The position numbers and the translations under genes are program-made. A stretch of DNA of 64,000 bases, taken from the NCBI RefSeq assembly GCF_042432445.1, contig NZ_JBHLXE010000084.1, positions 1 through 64,000 of the forward strand. The letters are read 5' to 3'. The number at the start of each line of letters is the position of its first letter. Position 1 is the first letter of the stretch. Source of the stretch: Thorsellia kenyensis (GTDB taxonomy: Bacteria; Pseudomonadota; Gammaproteobacteria; Enterobacterales; Thorselliaceae). Below, piece after piece: positions 29,340 through 39,053 of this stretch. The notes under the pieces are model-generated. The model ran no database searches. It worked only from the letters and a program-made list of their open reading frames with translations, and was not told the origin of the DNA.

Positions 29340-30311
29340 ATGAAATTTTTTAAGCTGTCTTTAATTAGCGTTATTCTATGTAATGCATTGCTACTAGTTG
29401 GGTGTGATAATGACAAAACTAATAACACTAACGAAGATAAAAATTCGAGCCAAGCAGAGACATCGACGACGGAAGTAAAAGCGACAGGTTACCCAACAGC
29501 TAAATATAACGCTTATATTGAATATATTGACTTTTACAGACGTAGTTCTATGTCAAGACCTAGCATAGGAGGGCTTTCAAGTGCTGAAATGTTGAGAAAT
29601 GGAGATTTTAAGGAGATGCATAATGGTACTGCAGATCATTACAAAAATAAGGCCTCATACCTCCAAGATAGAATATTAAATAAATTTCAGGGAAGTATAC
29701 AAGAACTTGATTCTGCAGCACAATCGATTGTTTCGAGCATCAATGCTGCTCAGGCTGATTTTTTAGAACTCGAAACTTATGTTACCTCGCGTAAATATGA
29801 AGATGATAATGGAGCTTTAGGTAAAACGCTAATGGAAAAAGTACTACCCCATTTAAAAGCGATAGATGCAGCTGAATTAGCCTTTGAAATAGCACTAGAC
29901 AAAGAAGGTAGAAGATTAGAAGAACAAGATTTAGCAGATCTTAAAGCGTCAGGTAATATCCTCGGATATAATGCACTTGCTTCAATTTCCCAAGGTGGAA
30001 AATTGACAGAAATGATTGCAGAAGATCCAGAAACTGTATTAGCCAATCCTAGCAATTTAGAAATGATGAATAATCAAATAGTTGAGATTGAAGGTTATTT
30101 GTCTGAGATTAAAAAAGTAGCTAACGCTGAAACACCAGATAGTTTTAGACAAAAGAAAATTAATGATTTTTATGATGATACTCAAAATTTTATAGGGGCA
30201 TATAGAAATACTCGTTCAAATCCAAAAGGATTTAATGCTGGCAATGAAGTATTAGATGCTTATAACCAGATGATATATAGTTATAATGATCTTATGAAAT
30301 ACAATCTCTAA
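29340..30311 (+). CDS. YiiG-like lipoprotein (DUF3829)
   Basis: A 323-residue secreted lipoprotein with a 21-residue leader ending in lipobox LLVGC (Cys22), followed by a low-complexity Asn/Asp/Thr linker and a helical domain. KYNAYIEYIDFYRRSSM, the central Ala-rich helices and a C-terminal YNQMIYSYNDLMK resemble DUF3829 proteins such as E. coli YiiG, whose role is unknown. Asp at +2 and +4 after the Cys (CDND) could favour retention in the inner membrane by the Lol-avoidance rule. It stands alone between IS debris and a long empty stretch. Confidence 0.7.
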   Translation: MKFFKLSLISVILCNALLLVGCDNDKTNNTNEDKNSSQAETSTTEVKATGYPTAKYNAYIEYIDFYRRSSMSRPSIGGLSSAEMLRNGDFKEMHNGTADHYKNKASYLQDRILNKFQGSIQELDSAAQSIVSSINAAQADFLELETYVTSRKYEDDNGALGKTLMEKVLPHLKAIDAAELAFEIALDKEGRRLEEQDLADLKASGNILGYNALASISQGGKLTEMIAEDPETVLANPSNLEMMNNQIVEIEGYLSEIKKVANAETPDSFRQKKINDFYDDTQNFIGAYRNTRSNPKGFNAGNEVLDAYNQMIYSYNDLMKYNL

Positions 30312-31110
30312 GAGGCAATGTAACTCTAACATGATCTACATATAGTCGCGCGCCCCTGATTACTTGTGTAAGTTAATAGGGGCCAAGGTCGCTAAATTAA
30401 GGTTTGAATTTGTTCCCTTGATAAAACCTGTATTCATACGTTAAAAAAATTATATTAACCCCCACTGACTATCTGAAAAATCTATCTTGGCGTAATATTT
30501 ACTCTGTCATAATATGTTTTCATAAACCAATTATAAATGGATGATAGCACTTAACCAATGTTTTTCACTTTAAAGGCTTGTTTATTAGCCACTTTATTTA
30601 CACTTAAATTTTTTCGCTAAATGTCAACAGCTACTAAAAAATGAACAGTAAATTGTAAGTTAAATCTAATTGTATTTAATTCATAATATTAGGTGTGTAG
30701 TGGTCAACTAATTTAGGACACTTTCTTAGAGGTTTCAAGATAGTTAAGCGTGGATTTAATTATTTAATATGATATATGGAACCATCTATATGAAGAGTTA
30801 TTAGAAGTCTGGTGCTTTGTGGTTGATCTATACGTTATGACTGTTGATTTATTTGCGAATTTTATTGCATTTTTTAAAATAAAGCTATAAATATTGTGTT
30901 TGATCTATGCCTTATCTATCCTCTCATTCAATGATAACTGGCTATGAAATTCTTAACGACCATCCCAGTTAATAAAGCTTATATTACAATTTGATATTTA
31001 TAATTAATTTTTATCTGTTTTCTTTTCTTTATAACCATTGTGTTTAAATGTTTAACCAAAAAGCACTATTTCACATTTAAACTTTACCTTATTTAGATTG
31101 TAAAGCAGGA
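30312..31110. other. Gene-poor intergenic stretch with a possible IS end
   Basis: No intact gene is visible. Around 30697-30726, TGTAGTGGTCAACTAATTTA followed by GGACACTTT resembles the terminal repeat of some IS3-family elements, but no transposase coding sequence adjoins it. The rest is AT-rich with no clear structure. Confidence 0.35.
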
Positions 31111-32997
31111 CTAAGACTTCATAAAGTTCAGTATATTTTCTGCAAGTTCTAAAGAAATACCTGGTACTTTAGCTAACTCTTCTGGTGTGGAATTCTTTAT
31201 CCCTTGTAATCCTCCCATATATTTTAATAAATTTTGTCTCCGTTTAGGTCCTACCCCCGGAATTAATTCAAGTGAACTTGTGCCTTTATCCTTACTTCTC
31301 TTTTTCCTATGACCACTTATTGCATGGTTATGTGATTCATCCCTTATATGCTGAATTAAATGAAGAGCAAGGGAGTCACTTGGCAAAGAAAAACCATCAC
31401 CCTCAGGCTCTAAAAATAATGTTTCTAATCCTGCTCTTCGCTCAGCTCCTTTAGCAACACCTAAGAGAATAGGTTTTGATATATCCCAAGTAACCTTTAA
31501 TTCTGAGAATAGACGTTTAGCTTGACCTAGCTGACCTTTACCCCCATCTATCAGTATGACATCAGGAATATTTTCATCATCAATGGTTTTATCGTAGCGT
31601 TTAGTCAAAACTTGATGCATAGCCGCATAATCATCACCAGGAGTTATTCCTTCAATATTATATCGGCGGTAAGATGATTTTAACGGGCCGTTTCTATCAA
31701 AAACTACGCATGAAGCTATGGTTTGCTCCCCTTGAAGATGGCTTATATCAAAACACTCCATACGATTTATTTCACTCAGACCTAATACCTGAGCTAGGGA
31801 TGCAAAGCGTTGTGCTATCGTAGATTTTTGTACAAGCTTTGCACTTAATGCTGTTTTAGCATTAGTGGATGCAAGCTCAAGATAACGCTTTCTATCACCA
31901 CGAACCTTGTTAAGTAGTTCAATTTTTCGACCAGCTAGAGTAGATAGTGACTCTGAAATTAATTGTGTTTCACCAAGGGAAAAATCAATTAAAATCAAGC
32001 TTGGGATGTCCCTATTATCGTTTCTTTGTAAATAAAATTGACCTATAAAGGTTTGAACAACTTCTTTTAATTCAGTGTCTTTGGGTATATTGGGAAAATA
32101 ACTACGACTGCCTAGTACCTTCCCTTGTCTAATGAATAATACGTGCAGACAAGCAACTCCTGATTGAAAATCATAACCAATTGCATCAATGTCATTATCT
32201 TGATTGGAAACAAATTGCTGTTCAGTGACATTTCTTACGGCTTGAATTTGATCACGGTAATACGCTGCTGACTCAAAATCTAGCGCATCACTTGCTTGCT
32301 GCATATTATTAACTAAAGTATCTAAAACTTGGTTATTTTTGCCAGATAAGAAAAGTTTAATTAAATTAACTTGCGTATGATAAGATTCATCGCTTATATA
32401 GCCTGCAACGCAAGGTGCTAGACATCTACCAATTTGATATTGTAAGCAGGGTCTAGAACGGTTTCGATAGACTTGATTTTCACATTGTCTTATGGGAAAT
32501 AATTTTTGAATGATGGCCAAACTTTCACGAACAGCATATGCATTAGGATAAGGTCCAAAATATGAACCTTTCGCTTTTTGTGCACCACGATACATTGTGA
32601 TTCTAGGGTGTTTTTCATCACTTAAAAAAAGATAAGGGTAAGATTTATCATCTCTTAATAAAACATTATATCTTGGCTGGTAGCGTTTAATATAGTTATG
32701 TTCTAATAGAAGCGCTTCTGTTTCACTATGGGTAATCGTAACATCTATATAGCAAATCTGTTTTACTAAAGATTCTGTTTTGATACTATTAAGTTGTTTT
32801 CTAAAATAGCTACTTAAGCGTTTTTTTAAATCTTTCGCTTTACCAACATAAATAACGGTGCGTTTATCATCGTACATACGATAAACGCCTGGTTGAGAAG
32901 TCAAGTTTTTTAAAAAAGAGATAGGATTGAAAGGGGTTTGGCTTTCTTCACTTTCTATAATTAAAGCATCATCAATTTTAATGTGTTGTTCGGGCAT
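31111..32997 (-). CDS. uvrC: UvrABC excinuclease subunit C
   Basis: UvrC makes both incisions in nucleotide excision repair. The N-terminal GIY-YIG nuclease (SQPGVYRMYD, then VIYVGKAKDLKKRLSSYF), the central UVR domain, the RNase H-like C-terminal nuclease (MECFDISHLQG, DVILIDGGKGQL) and tandem helix-hairpin-helix motifs (ELIPGVGPKRRQNLL) are all present. The start at 32997 is preferred because AGGTG lies six bases upstream. An upstream ATG at 33081 would add 28 residues with no UvrC similarity and no ribosome site. Even so, the protein keeps about 20 residues more than E. coli at its N terminus. It is the last gene of a minus-strand cluster. Confidence 0.93.
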   Translation of the reverse strand: MPEQHIKIDDALIIESEESQTPFNPISFLKNLTSQPGVYRMYDDKRTVIYVGKAKDLKKRLSSYFRKQLNSIKTESLVKQICYIDVTITHSETEALLLEHNYIKRYQPRYNVLLRDDKSYPYLFLSDEKHPRITMYRGAQKAKGSYFGPYPNAYAVRESLAIIQKLFPIRQCENQVYRNRSRPCLQYQIGRCLAPCVAGYISDESYHTQVNLIKLFLSGKNNQVLDTLVNNMQQASDALDFESAAYYRDQIQAVRNVTEQQFVSNQDNDIDAIGYDFQSGVACLHVLFIRQGKVLGSRSYFPNIPKDTELKEVVQTFIGQFYLQRNDNRDIPSLILIDFSLGETQLISESLSTLAGRKIELLNKVRGDRKRYLELASTNAKTALSAKLVQKSTIAQRFASLAQVLGLSEINRMECFDISHLQGEQTIASCVVFDRNGPLKSSYRRYNIEGITPGDDYAAMHQVLTKRYDKTIDDENIPDVILIDGGKGQLGQAKRLFSELKVTWDISKPILLGVAKGAERRAGLETLFLEPEGDGFSLPSDSLALHLIQHIRDESHNHAISGHRKKRSKDKGTSSLELIPGVGPKRRQNLLKYMGGLQGIKNSTPEELAKVPGISLELAENILNFMKS

Positions 32998-33099
32998 GAC
33001 TGCACCTGCTTTTTTACAATGTCTTGGTTTATTTAATTTATATTTTTCTATGTGTTCAGGTAATTCTTTTTTTCTAAACATAATATTGGGAAATTAAAG

Positions 33100-34029
33100 T
33101 TATTCAGCAATTTCAGGACGGAATTGTTTAGATTGTTTCTTAAAAGGATTTTTCATTTCACTGATAAGTACAGCTACCAGTATTAAAAATCCACCAAACA
33201 TCCCTATCAGTCCCATTTTTTCACCTGCTAAACGACCAAATATACCAGCCCAAACAGGTTCACCTGCATAAATTAAAGTAGCTTTAGTGGCGGAAACCGA
33301 TTTTTGTGCCCAGTTCATGACAAACTGAATAAGCCCGCTCATAAGCCCAAGCCCTAAGGCGCTATAGAGAAGATTAGAGGAAAGAACGGGTGGCGCTTCA
33401 TGGGTTGGGATCATGAAAAAAAAGGCAAAGCAAGATGCAGCAAATAATTGGACAACAGTAACACGTCTGCTATCTACTTTATTTGAATATACACTGATTA
33501 ATATTATTTCAAGAGCAATAGCCAATGCACTGAATACGGTCAATAATTCTCCAATCGAAAATGAAAACAAAGACAAAGAAGGATTTTCAGGTAATGTTAA
33601 TAGAAATAATCCTATGAATGCAGTGATAATGCCAACGACAGACATAATACCAGGTCTTTTCCTTAATATAAGCCACTGTAAGATAGGTACAAAAGGCACG
33701 TACAAAGCAGTAATGAAAGCAGATGTGCTACTTGGAATAGTCATTAAACCAATGGTTTGCAAACCATAACCCAATGAAATTGCAAATCCAATAAAAAAAC
33801 CGGCTCTTAGTTCATACCATGTCAAGTTCTTAAGGTGTCTGAAAGTGAATGGAAGAAGGGCTAACCCTGCAATACAAAACCTCAACCCTACAAAGAAAAA
33901 AGGACTTCCGTCAGCAGTTGCATTTTTGACAATCAAAAAAGTCCCACCCCATAAAATGGTTATCGCAATTAAACAAAGTTCTTGTTTATTAAACATAAGA
34001 AAACGGTTTGAAGTGGTCATAATGTTCAC
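33100..34029 (-). CDS. EamA-family (DMT) transporter
   Basis: 309 residues with ten predicted membrane helices in two repeated EamA halves. The first half has TILWGGTFLIVK and SSTSAFITALYVPFVPIL; the second has IYAGEPVWAGIFGRL. The substrate cannot be read from sequence; relatives export amino acids or metabolites. An internal start at Met4 or Met12 is possible. It lies 39 bases after thiK and 18 bases before the longest uvrC frame, so it is likely co-transcribed. Confidence 0.8.
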   Translation of the reverse strand: MNIMTTSNRFLMFNKQELCLIAITILWGGTFLIVKNATADGSPFFFVGLRFCIAGLALLPFTFRHLKNLTWYELRAGFFIGFAISLGYGLQTIGLMTIPSSTSAFITALYVPFVPILQWLILRKRPGIMSVVGIITAFIGLFLLTLPENPSLSLFSFSIGELLTVFSALAIALEIILISVYSNKVDSRRVTVVQLFAASCFAFFFMIPTHEAPPVLSSNLLYSALGLGLMSGLIQFVMNWAQKSVSATKATLIYAGEPVWAGIFGRLAGEKMGLIGMFGGFLILVAVLISEMKNPFKKQSKQFRPEIAE

Positions 34030-34068
34030 TTTTAGAATATAAGGAGAAAATGTTGAAATCGAATAGAG

Positions 34069-34974
34069 TTATATACAAATTTTACTATTGTTTATATATT
34101 TTAAATACACGCTATCTTGAGTTTGTGAAAATCTAATTTCATACCAAAGATGGCAAAGATAATCATACCATAATTGCCATTCATCAATATCAGCTAATTT
34201 TTGCTTGATCGAATGTTCAGTAAATGCATCAGGATGCATAGCATGGTGATGATAGGCAGTTAAATAGAATAATTTTTGCTTTTGGCTTAATTGCAGACTA
34301 TTAAATAAAGAGCAAAAAGCAAAGTTTTGTTCTACATTTGCGCTATATTCCCAATCAATTAAAACAAGATCATTTTTGCTTTGTATAATATTACCTAAGT
34401 GCATATCCATATGATCAAATACCCAGCGAGATTTTTTGGGGTAAGGTGATCCCAACATTTTTTTATGAATTTTTATTAATGAATAAGTTCTCCTAGAGTG
34501 CATTACTGAACTCAAAAGAGATTCAAATAAAGGCTTTAATAAAATATCACGTTTGGATAAAGGACTAGAGTGAATTTTGCTTTGTATTAATGCAATTTTA
34601 AGCAAAAAAATATCATCACATTTGAAATCCAATAATTGATCCAGAGATTTGCCATCAACCCAGTTAAACATGGCATAATATTGATTGTGATAGATCAGAG
34701 TAGGAGCAAACGTATCACTTGATACTCTTTGAATAGCTCTGATTTGATGTTTTAAATTAACCCCTAATTTCTGCTTTTCTTGATCGGTTATTAAGGGCAC
34801 AATCAAATATTGTTTATCACCTAAGGTTAATTGAAAGTTTTGACTTGATAATCCAGACACTTCATTGAATTTAGGTATATGTTTTTGATGATTTAATAAG
34901 TTTAGCTTTGAGCAGGGTAATGCTGAACTTAATTGTTCAACTATCAATTGCTTAATTGAGGAAAACTTATTCAT
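34069..34974 (-). CDS. thiK: Thiamine kinase-like phosphotransferase (ThiK)
   Basis: A 301-residue APH/choline-kinase-fold protein. The catalytic Brenner motif is FDHMDMHLGNII (HxDxxxxN) and the metal-binding DFG-equivalent is LVLIDWEYS. FNWVDGKSLDQLL fits the hinge region. Thiamine kinase salvages thiamine to thiamine phosphate. The assignment rests on the fold plus the lpoB-thiK order known from E. coli (ycfM-ycfN). The neighbouring nagZ is not here. A different small-molecule kinase role is possible. Confidence 0.75.
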   Translation of the reverse strand: MNKFSSIKQLIVEQLSSALPCSKLNLLNHQKHIPKFNEVSGLSSQNFQLTLGDKQYLIVPLITDQEKQKLGVNLKHQIRAIQRVSSDTFAPTLIYHNQYYAMFNWVDGKSLDQLLDFKCDDIFLLKIALIQSKIHSSPLSKRDILLKPLFESLLSSVMHSRRTYSLIKIHKKMLGSPYPKKSRWVFDHMDMHLGNIIQSKNDLVLIDWEYSANVEQNFAFCSLFNSLQLSQKQKLFYLTAYHHHAMHPDAFTEHSIKQKLADIDEWQLWYDYLCHLWYEIRFSQTQDSVYLKYINNSKICI

Positions 34975-35004
34975 TGCATCATCAAATCATTATTCTGATT
35001 ATTG

Positions 35005-35940
35005 TTAGTAAGTTGCTGATGACTCACCTTGAGCTAAAATTTCAGCACTAGAGGTGTCTATCAATTGAACGGTTAGTTTTGTCGCTTCATTTTCACCCGA
35101 AATCGAAGAAAATAAGATATAAGGTGCTTGCATTGCTTGGGCAATAGCAAGAGATTTGCTTATCGTAACTAATGTATCGTTCGCTGGAATGTTTAAGGTA
35201 TTCTTAGCTTCATTTATTTTTGATTGAGAAACAACTGAAAAGGGCGAGTATTCCTGAGTCGCTTGGATCAGTAATTGATCAATAACATATACTGGCAAGG
35301 TTGTATTTGACTGATTGCTCACAGTATTTACATACAATCCACCTGTCATACTTTTTGTTGAAGGTTCCGATTGGATCATTGAATTTATGGCGTTTACAGA
35401 CATTTTTTGCCAATTAGGCTCTCCTTGCGCAGCGATATAATTTATTTTAGGTGTGTTCACAATAATCGTGCTATTCGAGGCTATGCCTTTGGTCTTGTTT
35501 TCAGAAAATTTATTTGGGTCTACTGCGTCTGAACTCATCGGTGCATTAATTGTGGAATTCAATTGACCTAGGTGATTTTGGGAATTAGACGTCAGAGTTA
35601 TTTCGCTATCAGGATTCACAATTAATTCATCCATTATTTGATTGGATGAAAGTGGTGAAGATACTGTATAACTAGATGTAGTGTGAATTACTGGCGGCTC
35701 TGGAAGTGGATAACTTGAGGATGTCCCTATAGAAGGATTAACAGATTCATTTTTTTTTGAGGGCAATTTTTCATCTGTGATTTGAGTAATAGGTGCAGGT
35801 TTATCATTTTTAATATTGCAGGCAGATAATAAAAATAGACAGATAAGACTGATCAAAAATAGCGAAAACTTTTTAAAGTAATTAGTAAAACTAAATTTTA
35901 AGTCATAAGCAAAGAGATGGGTCAAAAAAAGGCTTTTCAT
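35005..35940 (-). CDS. lpoB: Penicillin-binding protein activator LpoB, long linker form
   Basis: An outer-membrane lipoprotein that reaches through the peptidoglycan to activate PBP1b. A lipobox LLSAC (Cys41) precedes a long Ser/Pro/Thr/Asn-rich disordered linker, then the compact C-terminal domain: GGLYVNTVSNQSN, LPVYVIDQLLIQATQ, FSVVSQSKINEAKNTL and PYILFSSISGENE. At 311 residues it is about 100 longer than E. coli LpoB (213), mostly linker plus a long 40-residue leader. Only one in-frame Met precedes the lipobox, so the long leader may hide a non-ATG start. It is followed by thiK, as in E. coli. Confidence 0.8.
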   Translation of the reverse strand: MKSLFLTHLFAYDLKFSFTNYFKKFSLFLISLICLFLLSACNIKNDKPAPITQITDEKLPSKKNESVNPSIGTSSSYPLPEPPVIHTTSSYTVSSPLSSNQIMDELIVNPDSEITLTSNSQNHLGQLNSTINAPMSSDAVDPNKFSENKTKGIASNSTIIVNTPKINYIAAQGEPNWQKMSVNAINSMIQSEPSTKSMTGGLYVNTVSNQSNTTLPVYVIDQLLIQATQEYSPFSVVSQSKINEAKNTLNIPANDTLVTISKSLAIAQAMQAPYILFSSISGENEATKLTVQLIDTSSAEILAQGESSATY

Positions 35941-35959
35941 AAATTAATCCATTGAGTAG

Positions 35960-36607
35960 TTACTGTGTTTCTGCTATTGAGCCATTAGCTGTATTATTTG
36001 CTGGGGTCATTGCGATAACCTGATAAACTGTTTCTACAGTGGCTATTATTGTTTCATTAAATTCTACATTAACCATCTGGTGTAGCTTTTTATTGGCAAC
36101 AAGGCAAACAGACATAAGGTGCTTAGGTATATGTATGCAAAATTGGTTTTGTTTTAGTTCAGAAATACCTACAGAGTAGCCATCAACGCCTATTGCGATT
36201 TTGGCAAAAAGGTATTTTGAAAATTCTTCTCTATCTAATTTTAACCAAATTTGGTGGTTAGTTTCAGAGGTGTAAATTTTTTTTATAATTGCTTGGCAAG
36301 CGATCTGACCCTTAAGAATAAGAGGGCTGATTTCGTCACCATGTTTTAAAGGTTTTTCTATACCAACGAGGTCATTGACTTTTAAGTGACTTAAATTTGT
36401 CCGTAAATTTTCCTTTAATAATTCCACTGTCAGGGAATCATCACTAAGAGCAGTAACCGGTAGAGCGGAACCGTTAATATTCAATATCGAACCAAGTGTT
36501 AAAAAACTTAAATCAACATTAGTAACATCTAATATGATGCTATTGCCTAAGTAACTGTCTGAAATTTCAAGTACTTTTGCGAGTATTTGGTTTTTCCCAC
36601 TGAACAA
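35960..36607 (-). CDS. Riboflavin synthase-like protein lacking catalytic residues
   Basis: 215 residues that align nearly without gaps to riboflavin synthase (RibE/RibC; two lumazine-binding barrels), e.g. TSETNHQIWLKL, KYLFAKIAIGVDG and the C-terminal TVETVYQVIA. The active-site and ligand residues are largely replaced. The NGCCLT loop is NGSALP (Cys48 to Ala), the SGHI motif is KGQI (His102 to Gln), GISLT is GYSVG (Thr148 to Gly, Ser146 kept), Asn83 is Gly, Asp185 is Asn and the TLERTT segment is lost (E. coli numbering). It is probably not a riboflavin synthase. The precedent is the lumazine/yellow fluorescent protein branch, which binds flavins without catalysis, but many binding residues are also altered here. 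It is the first gene of the lpoB-thiK cluster. Confidence 0.8.
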   Translation of the reverse strand: MFSGKNQILAKVLEISDSYLGNSIILDVTNVDLSFLTLGSILNINGSALPVTALSDDSLTVELLKENLRTNLSHLKVNDLVGIEKPLKHGDEISPLILKGQIACQAIIKKIYTSETNHQIWLKLDREEFSKYLFAKIAIGVDGYSVGISELKQNQFCIHIPKHLMSVCLVANKKLHQMVNVEFNETIIATVETVYQVIAMTPANNTANGSIAETQ

Positions 36608-37210
36608 AATAATATCCTCAATGATTTCAAAAGTAATGACTTAATTTGGATGCAAAAAAATGCCAGTATTTCCCTAACAGTTTTTAGTATTTTCAATTAA
36701 ATCAAAAGAGATAAAACTCCGATAATACTCCATAGAAGCACCGAAATAAAAGAAAAGGCGCTGATTTTTAAAATTTGTCTTTATCAGACAAACTCCCGTT
36801 GAAATAGTTACAATGATTATACAGTTCAGTTCTTAAAATGAAAAGACCTAGAAATAAGTTGTAGTTATATAAGTAATGTAATCATTTAATATTTAAGTAG
36901 TTAACTTGGATTATACTGACGATGCTAGGGGTTCTAGGAGCAGATGTTACACTAATTACTACTCAAAAAAGGATTAATAATGTTTAACTTATATGTAGAT
37001 TTCCATTGAGTCTAGACATTCTTCAACAAGTAGAAAGTAATTAGTGCGATTTTTAGAGTAGTTATGATAAAATAGTATTTTATTATAATCAGGCTAAAAT
37101 TTGCTAGTGAGTAAAAAGCTGGTTTTTTGGCGTGAAGGCATAGTATAACAATCTAGCATATCCGCTTTTTTTAAATTAATATAACCACAGTACAGAAGAA
37201 AAATTATCAT
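36608..37210. other. 600-bp divergent intergenic region upstream of lepA
   Basis: It separates the minus-strand riboflavin synthase-like gene from lepA. It is AT-rich with no ORF, tRNA or FMN-riboswitch-like motif that I can see. A TATAAC near 37142-37147 could be part of the lepA promoter, but no well-spaced -35 is evident. Confidence 0.4.
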
Positions 37211-39004
37211 ATGAATCATATTAGAAACTTCTCAATTATAGCACATATAGATCATGGGAAATCTACTTTATCCGATCGTATCATCCAAATTTGTGGTGGT
37301 TTGAGTGATAGAGAGATGGCAGCTCAAGTTCTCGATTCAATGGATATTGAACGTGAAAGAGGCATCACAATTAAAGCACAAAGTGTGACGTTAGATTTTA
37401 ATTCAAAAGATGGCAATACTTATCAGCTCAATTTTATTGATACTCCAGGTCACGTCGATTTTTCTTATGAAGTATCAAGATCTTTAGCTGCTTGTGAAGG
37501 TGCTCTTTTAGTTGTAGACGCAGGTCAAGGAGTTGAAGCCCAGACACTTGCAAACTGCTACACTGCAATTGAAATGGATCTTGAGGTGGTTCCTGTACTG
37601 AATAAAATTGATTTACCTGCAGCTGAGCCTGAAAGGGTAGCTGCTGAAATAGAAGATATTGTAGGTATTGATGCATCTGATGCAGTTAGGTGCTCAGCTA
37701 AGACAGGTGTTGGTGTTGAAGATGTTATTGAACGATTAGTTCAGTGTATTCCGCCTCCTGAAGGTGATCCTGATGCACCTTTACAAGCACTGATAATTGA
37801 TTCATGGTTTGATAATTACCTCGGTGTCGTGTCTCTTATTCGTATTAAAAATGGTAAATTAGAAAAAGGCGATAAAATCAAAGTGATGTCAACAGGTCAA
37901 GATTATCATGCTGATAGTTTAGGTATTTTTACCCCTAAACGCGTAGAAAAAAACTCTCTTAGTTGTGGTGAAGTTGGCTGGCTTGTATGTGGTATTAAAG
38001 ATATCAAAGGCGCACCAGTAGGAGACACTTTGACTTTAGCTAAGAACCCAGCTAAAGAGCGTTTACCTGGTTTTCAGAAAGTAAAACCCCAAGTCTATGC
38101 AGGATTATTCCCTGTAAGTAGTGATGATTATGAGACATTCAGAGATGCCTTAGGAAAACTGAGCCTTAATGATGCATCCTTAATCTATGAACCTGAAAGT
38201 TCAACGGCTTTAGGTTTCGGATTTAGAATAGGATTTTTGGGTTTATTACACATGGAAATTATTCAAGAACGACTTGAAAGAGAATATGATCTTGATTTAA
38301 TTACGACCGCACCAACGGTTGTTTATGAAGTATTAACAACAGCAAATGAAATTGTTTACGTGGATAGTCCTTCTAAACTCCCTCCTGTGACTAATATTCA
38401 AGAATTAAGAGAACCTATTGCTGAATGTCACATGCTCGTTCCGCAACAGTATCTTGGCAATGTAATCACTCTTTGTGTTGAAAAAAGAGGGGTGCAAACC
38501 AATATGATTTATCATGGAAATCAGGTTTCTTTGACTTATGAAATCCCGATGGCCGAAGTTGTCTTAGACTTTTTTGACAGATTAAAATCTACTTCTAGAG
38601 GATATGCTTCCTTAGATTATGGATTTAAACGTTTCCAAGCCTCTAGCATGGTCAGAGTAGATGTGATGATAAATGGTGATAAAGTTGATGCACTTGCTTT
38701 AATTACTCACAAAGAAAACTCCCAATCTAAAGGTCGTGATTTGGTTGAGAAGATGAAAGATTTTATTCCTAGACAGCAATTTGATATTGCAATTCAAGCA
38801 GCAATTGGTAATCAAATTATAGCTCGCTCGACTGTGAAACAACTGAGAAAAAATGTTATCGCTAAATGCTATGGTGGTGATGTGAGCCGTAAGAAGAAAT
38901 TGTTACAAAAACAAAAAGACGGTAAAAAGAGGATGAAACAAGTTGGTAATGTTGAATTACCTCAAGAAGCCTTTTTAGCTATTTTACATGTTGGTAAGGA
39001 TTAA
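37211..39004 (+). CDS. lepA: Elongation factor 4 (LepA) GTPase
   Basis: A 597-residue translational GTPase associated with ribosome back-translocation and biogenesis. G1 is AHIDHGKST, G3 DTPGHVDF, G4 NKIDLPAA, G5 SAKTG; the switch I region has ERGITIKAQ. EF-G-like domains III-V and the LepA-specific C-terminal domain (AAIGNQIIARSTVKQLRKNV, then CYGGDVSRKKKLL) are intact. It starts the lepA-lepB-rnc-era block, with lepB 49 bases downstream. Confidence 0.97.
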   Translation: MNHIRNFSIIAHIDHGKSTLSDRIIQICGGLSDREMAAQVLDSMDIERERGITIKAQSVTLDFNSKDGNTYQLNFIDTPGHVDFSYEVSRSLAACEGALLVVDAGQGVEAQTLANCYTAIEMDLEVVPVLNKIDLPAAEPERVAAEIEDIVGIDASDAVRCSAKTGVGVEDVIERLVQCIPPPEGDPDAPLQALIIDSWFDNYLGVVSLIRIKNGKLEKGDKIKVMSTGQDYHADSLGIFTPKRVEKNSLSCGEVGWLVCGIKDIKGAPVGDTLTLAKNPAKERLPGFQKVKPQVYAGLFPVSSDDYETFRDALGKLSLNDASLIYEPESSTALGFGFRIGFLGLLHMEIIQERLEREYDLDLITTAPTVVYEVLTTANEIVYVDSPSKLPPVTNIQELREPIAECHMLVPQQYLGNVITLCVEKRGVQTNMIYHGNQVSLTYEIPMAEVVLDFFDRLKSTSRGYASLDYGFKRFQASSMVRVDVMINGDKVDALALITHKENSQSKGRDLVEKMKDFIPRQQFDIAIQAAIGNQIIARSTVKQLRKNVIAKCYGGDVSRKKKLLQKQKDGKKRMKQVGNVELPQEAFLAILHVGKD

Positions 39005-39053
39005 ATAAATTTTGTGAAAGTAGGAATTTACTGGAACAAAAAAGGAAATTAAA

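Noticed and set aside
30335..30355. ISAs1-like end (CGCGCGCCCCTGATT)
   Set aside because: It resembles the CGCCCCCTGA terminus only partly and has no adjacent element sequence or matching left end.
36608..37210. FMN riboswitch near the riboflavin synthase-like gene
   Set aside because: None of the conserved RFN-element sequence blocks is visible in the upstream region.
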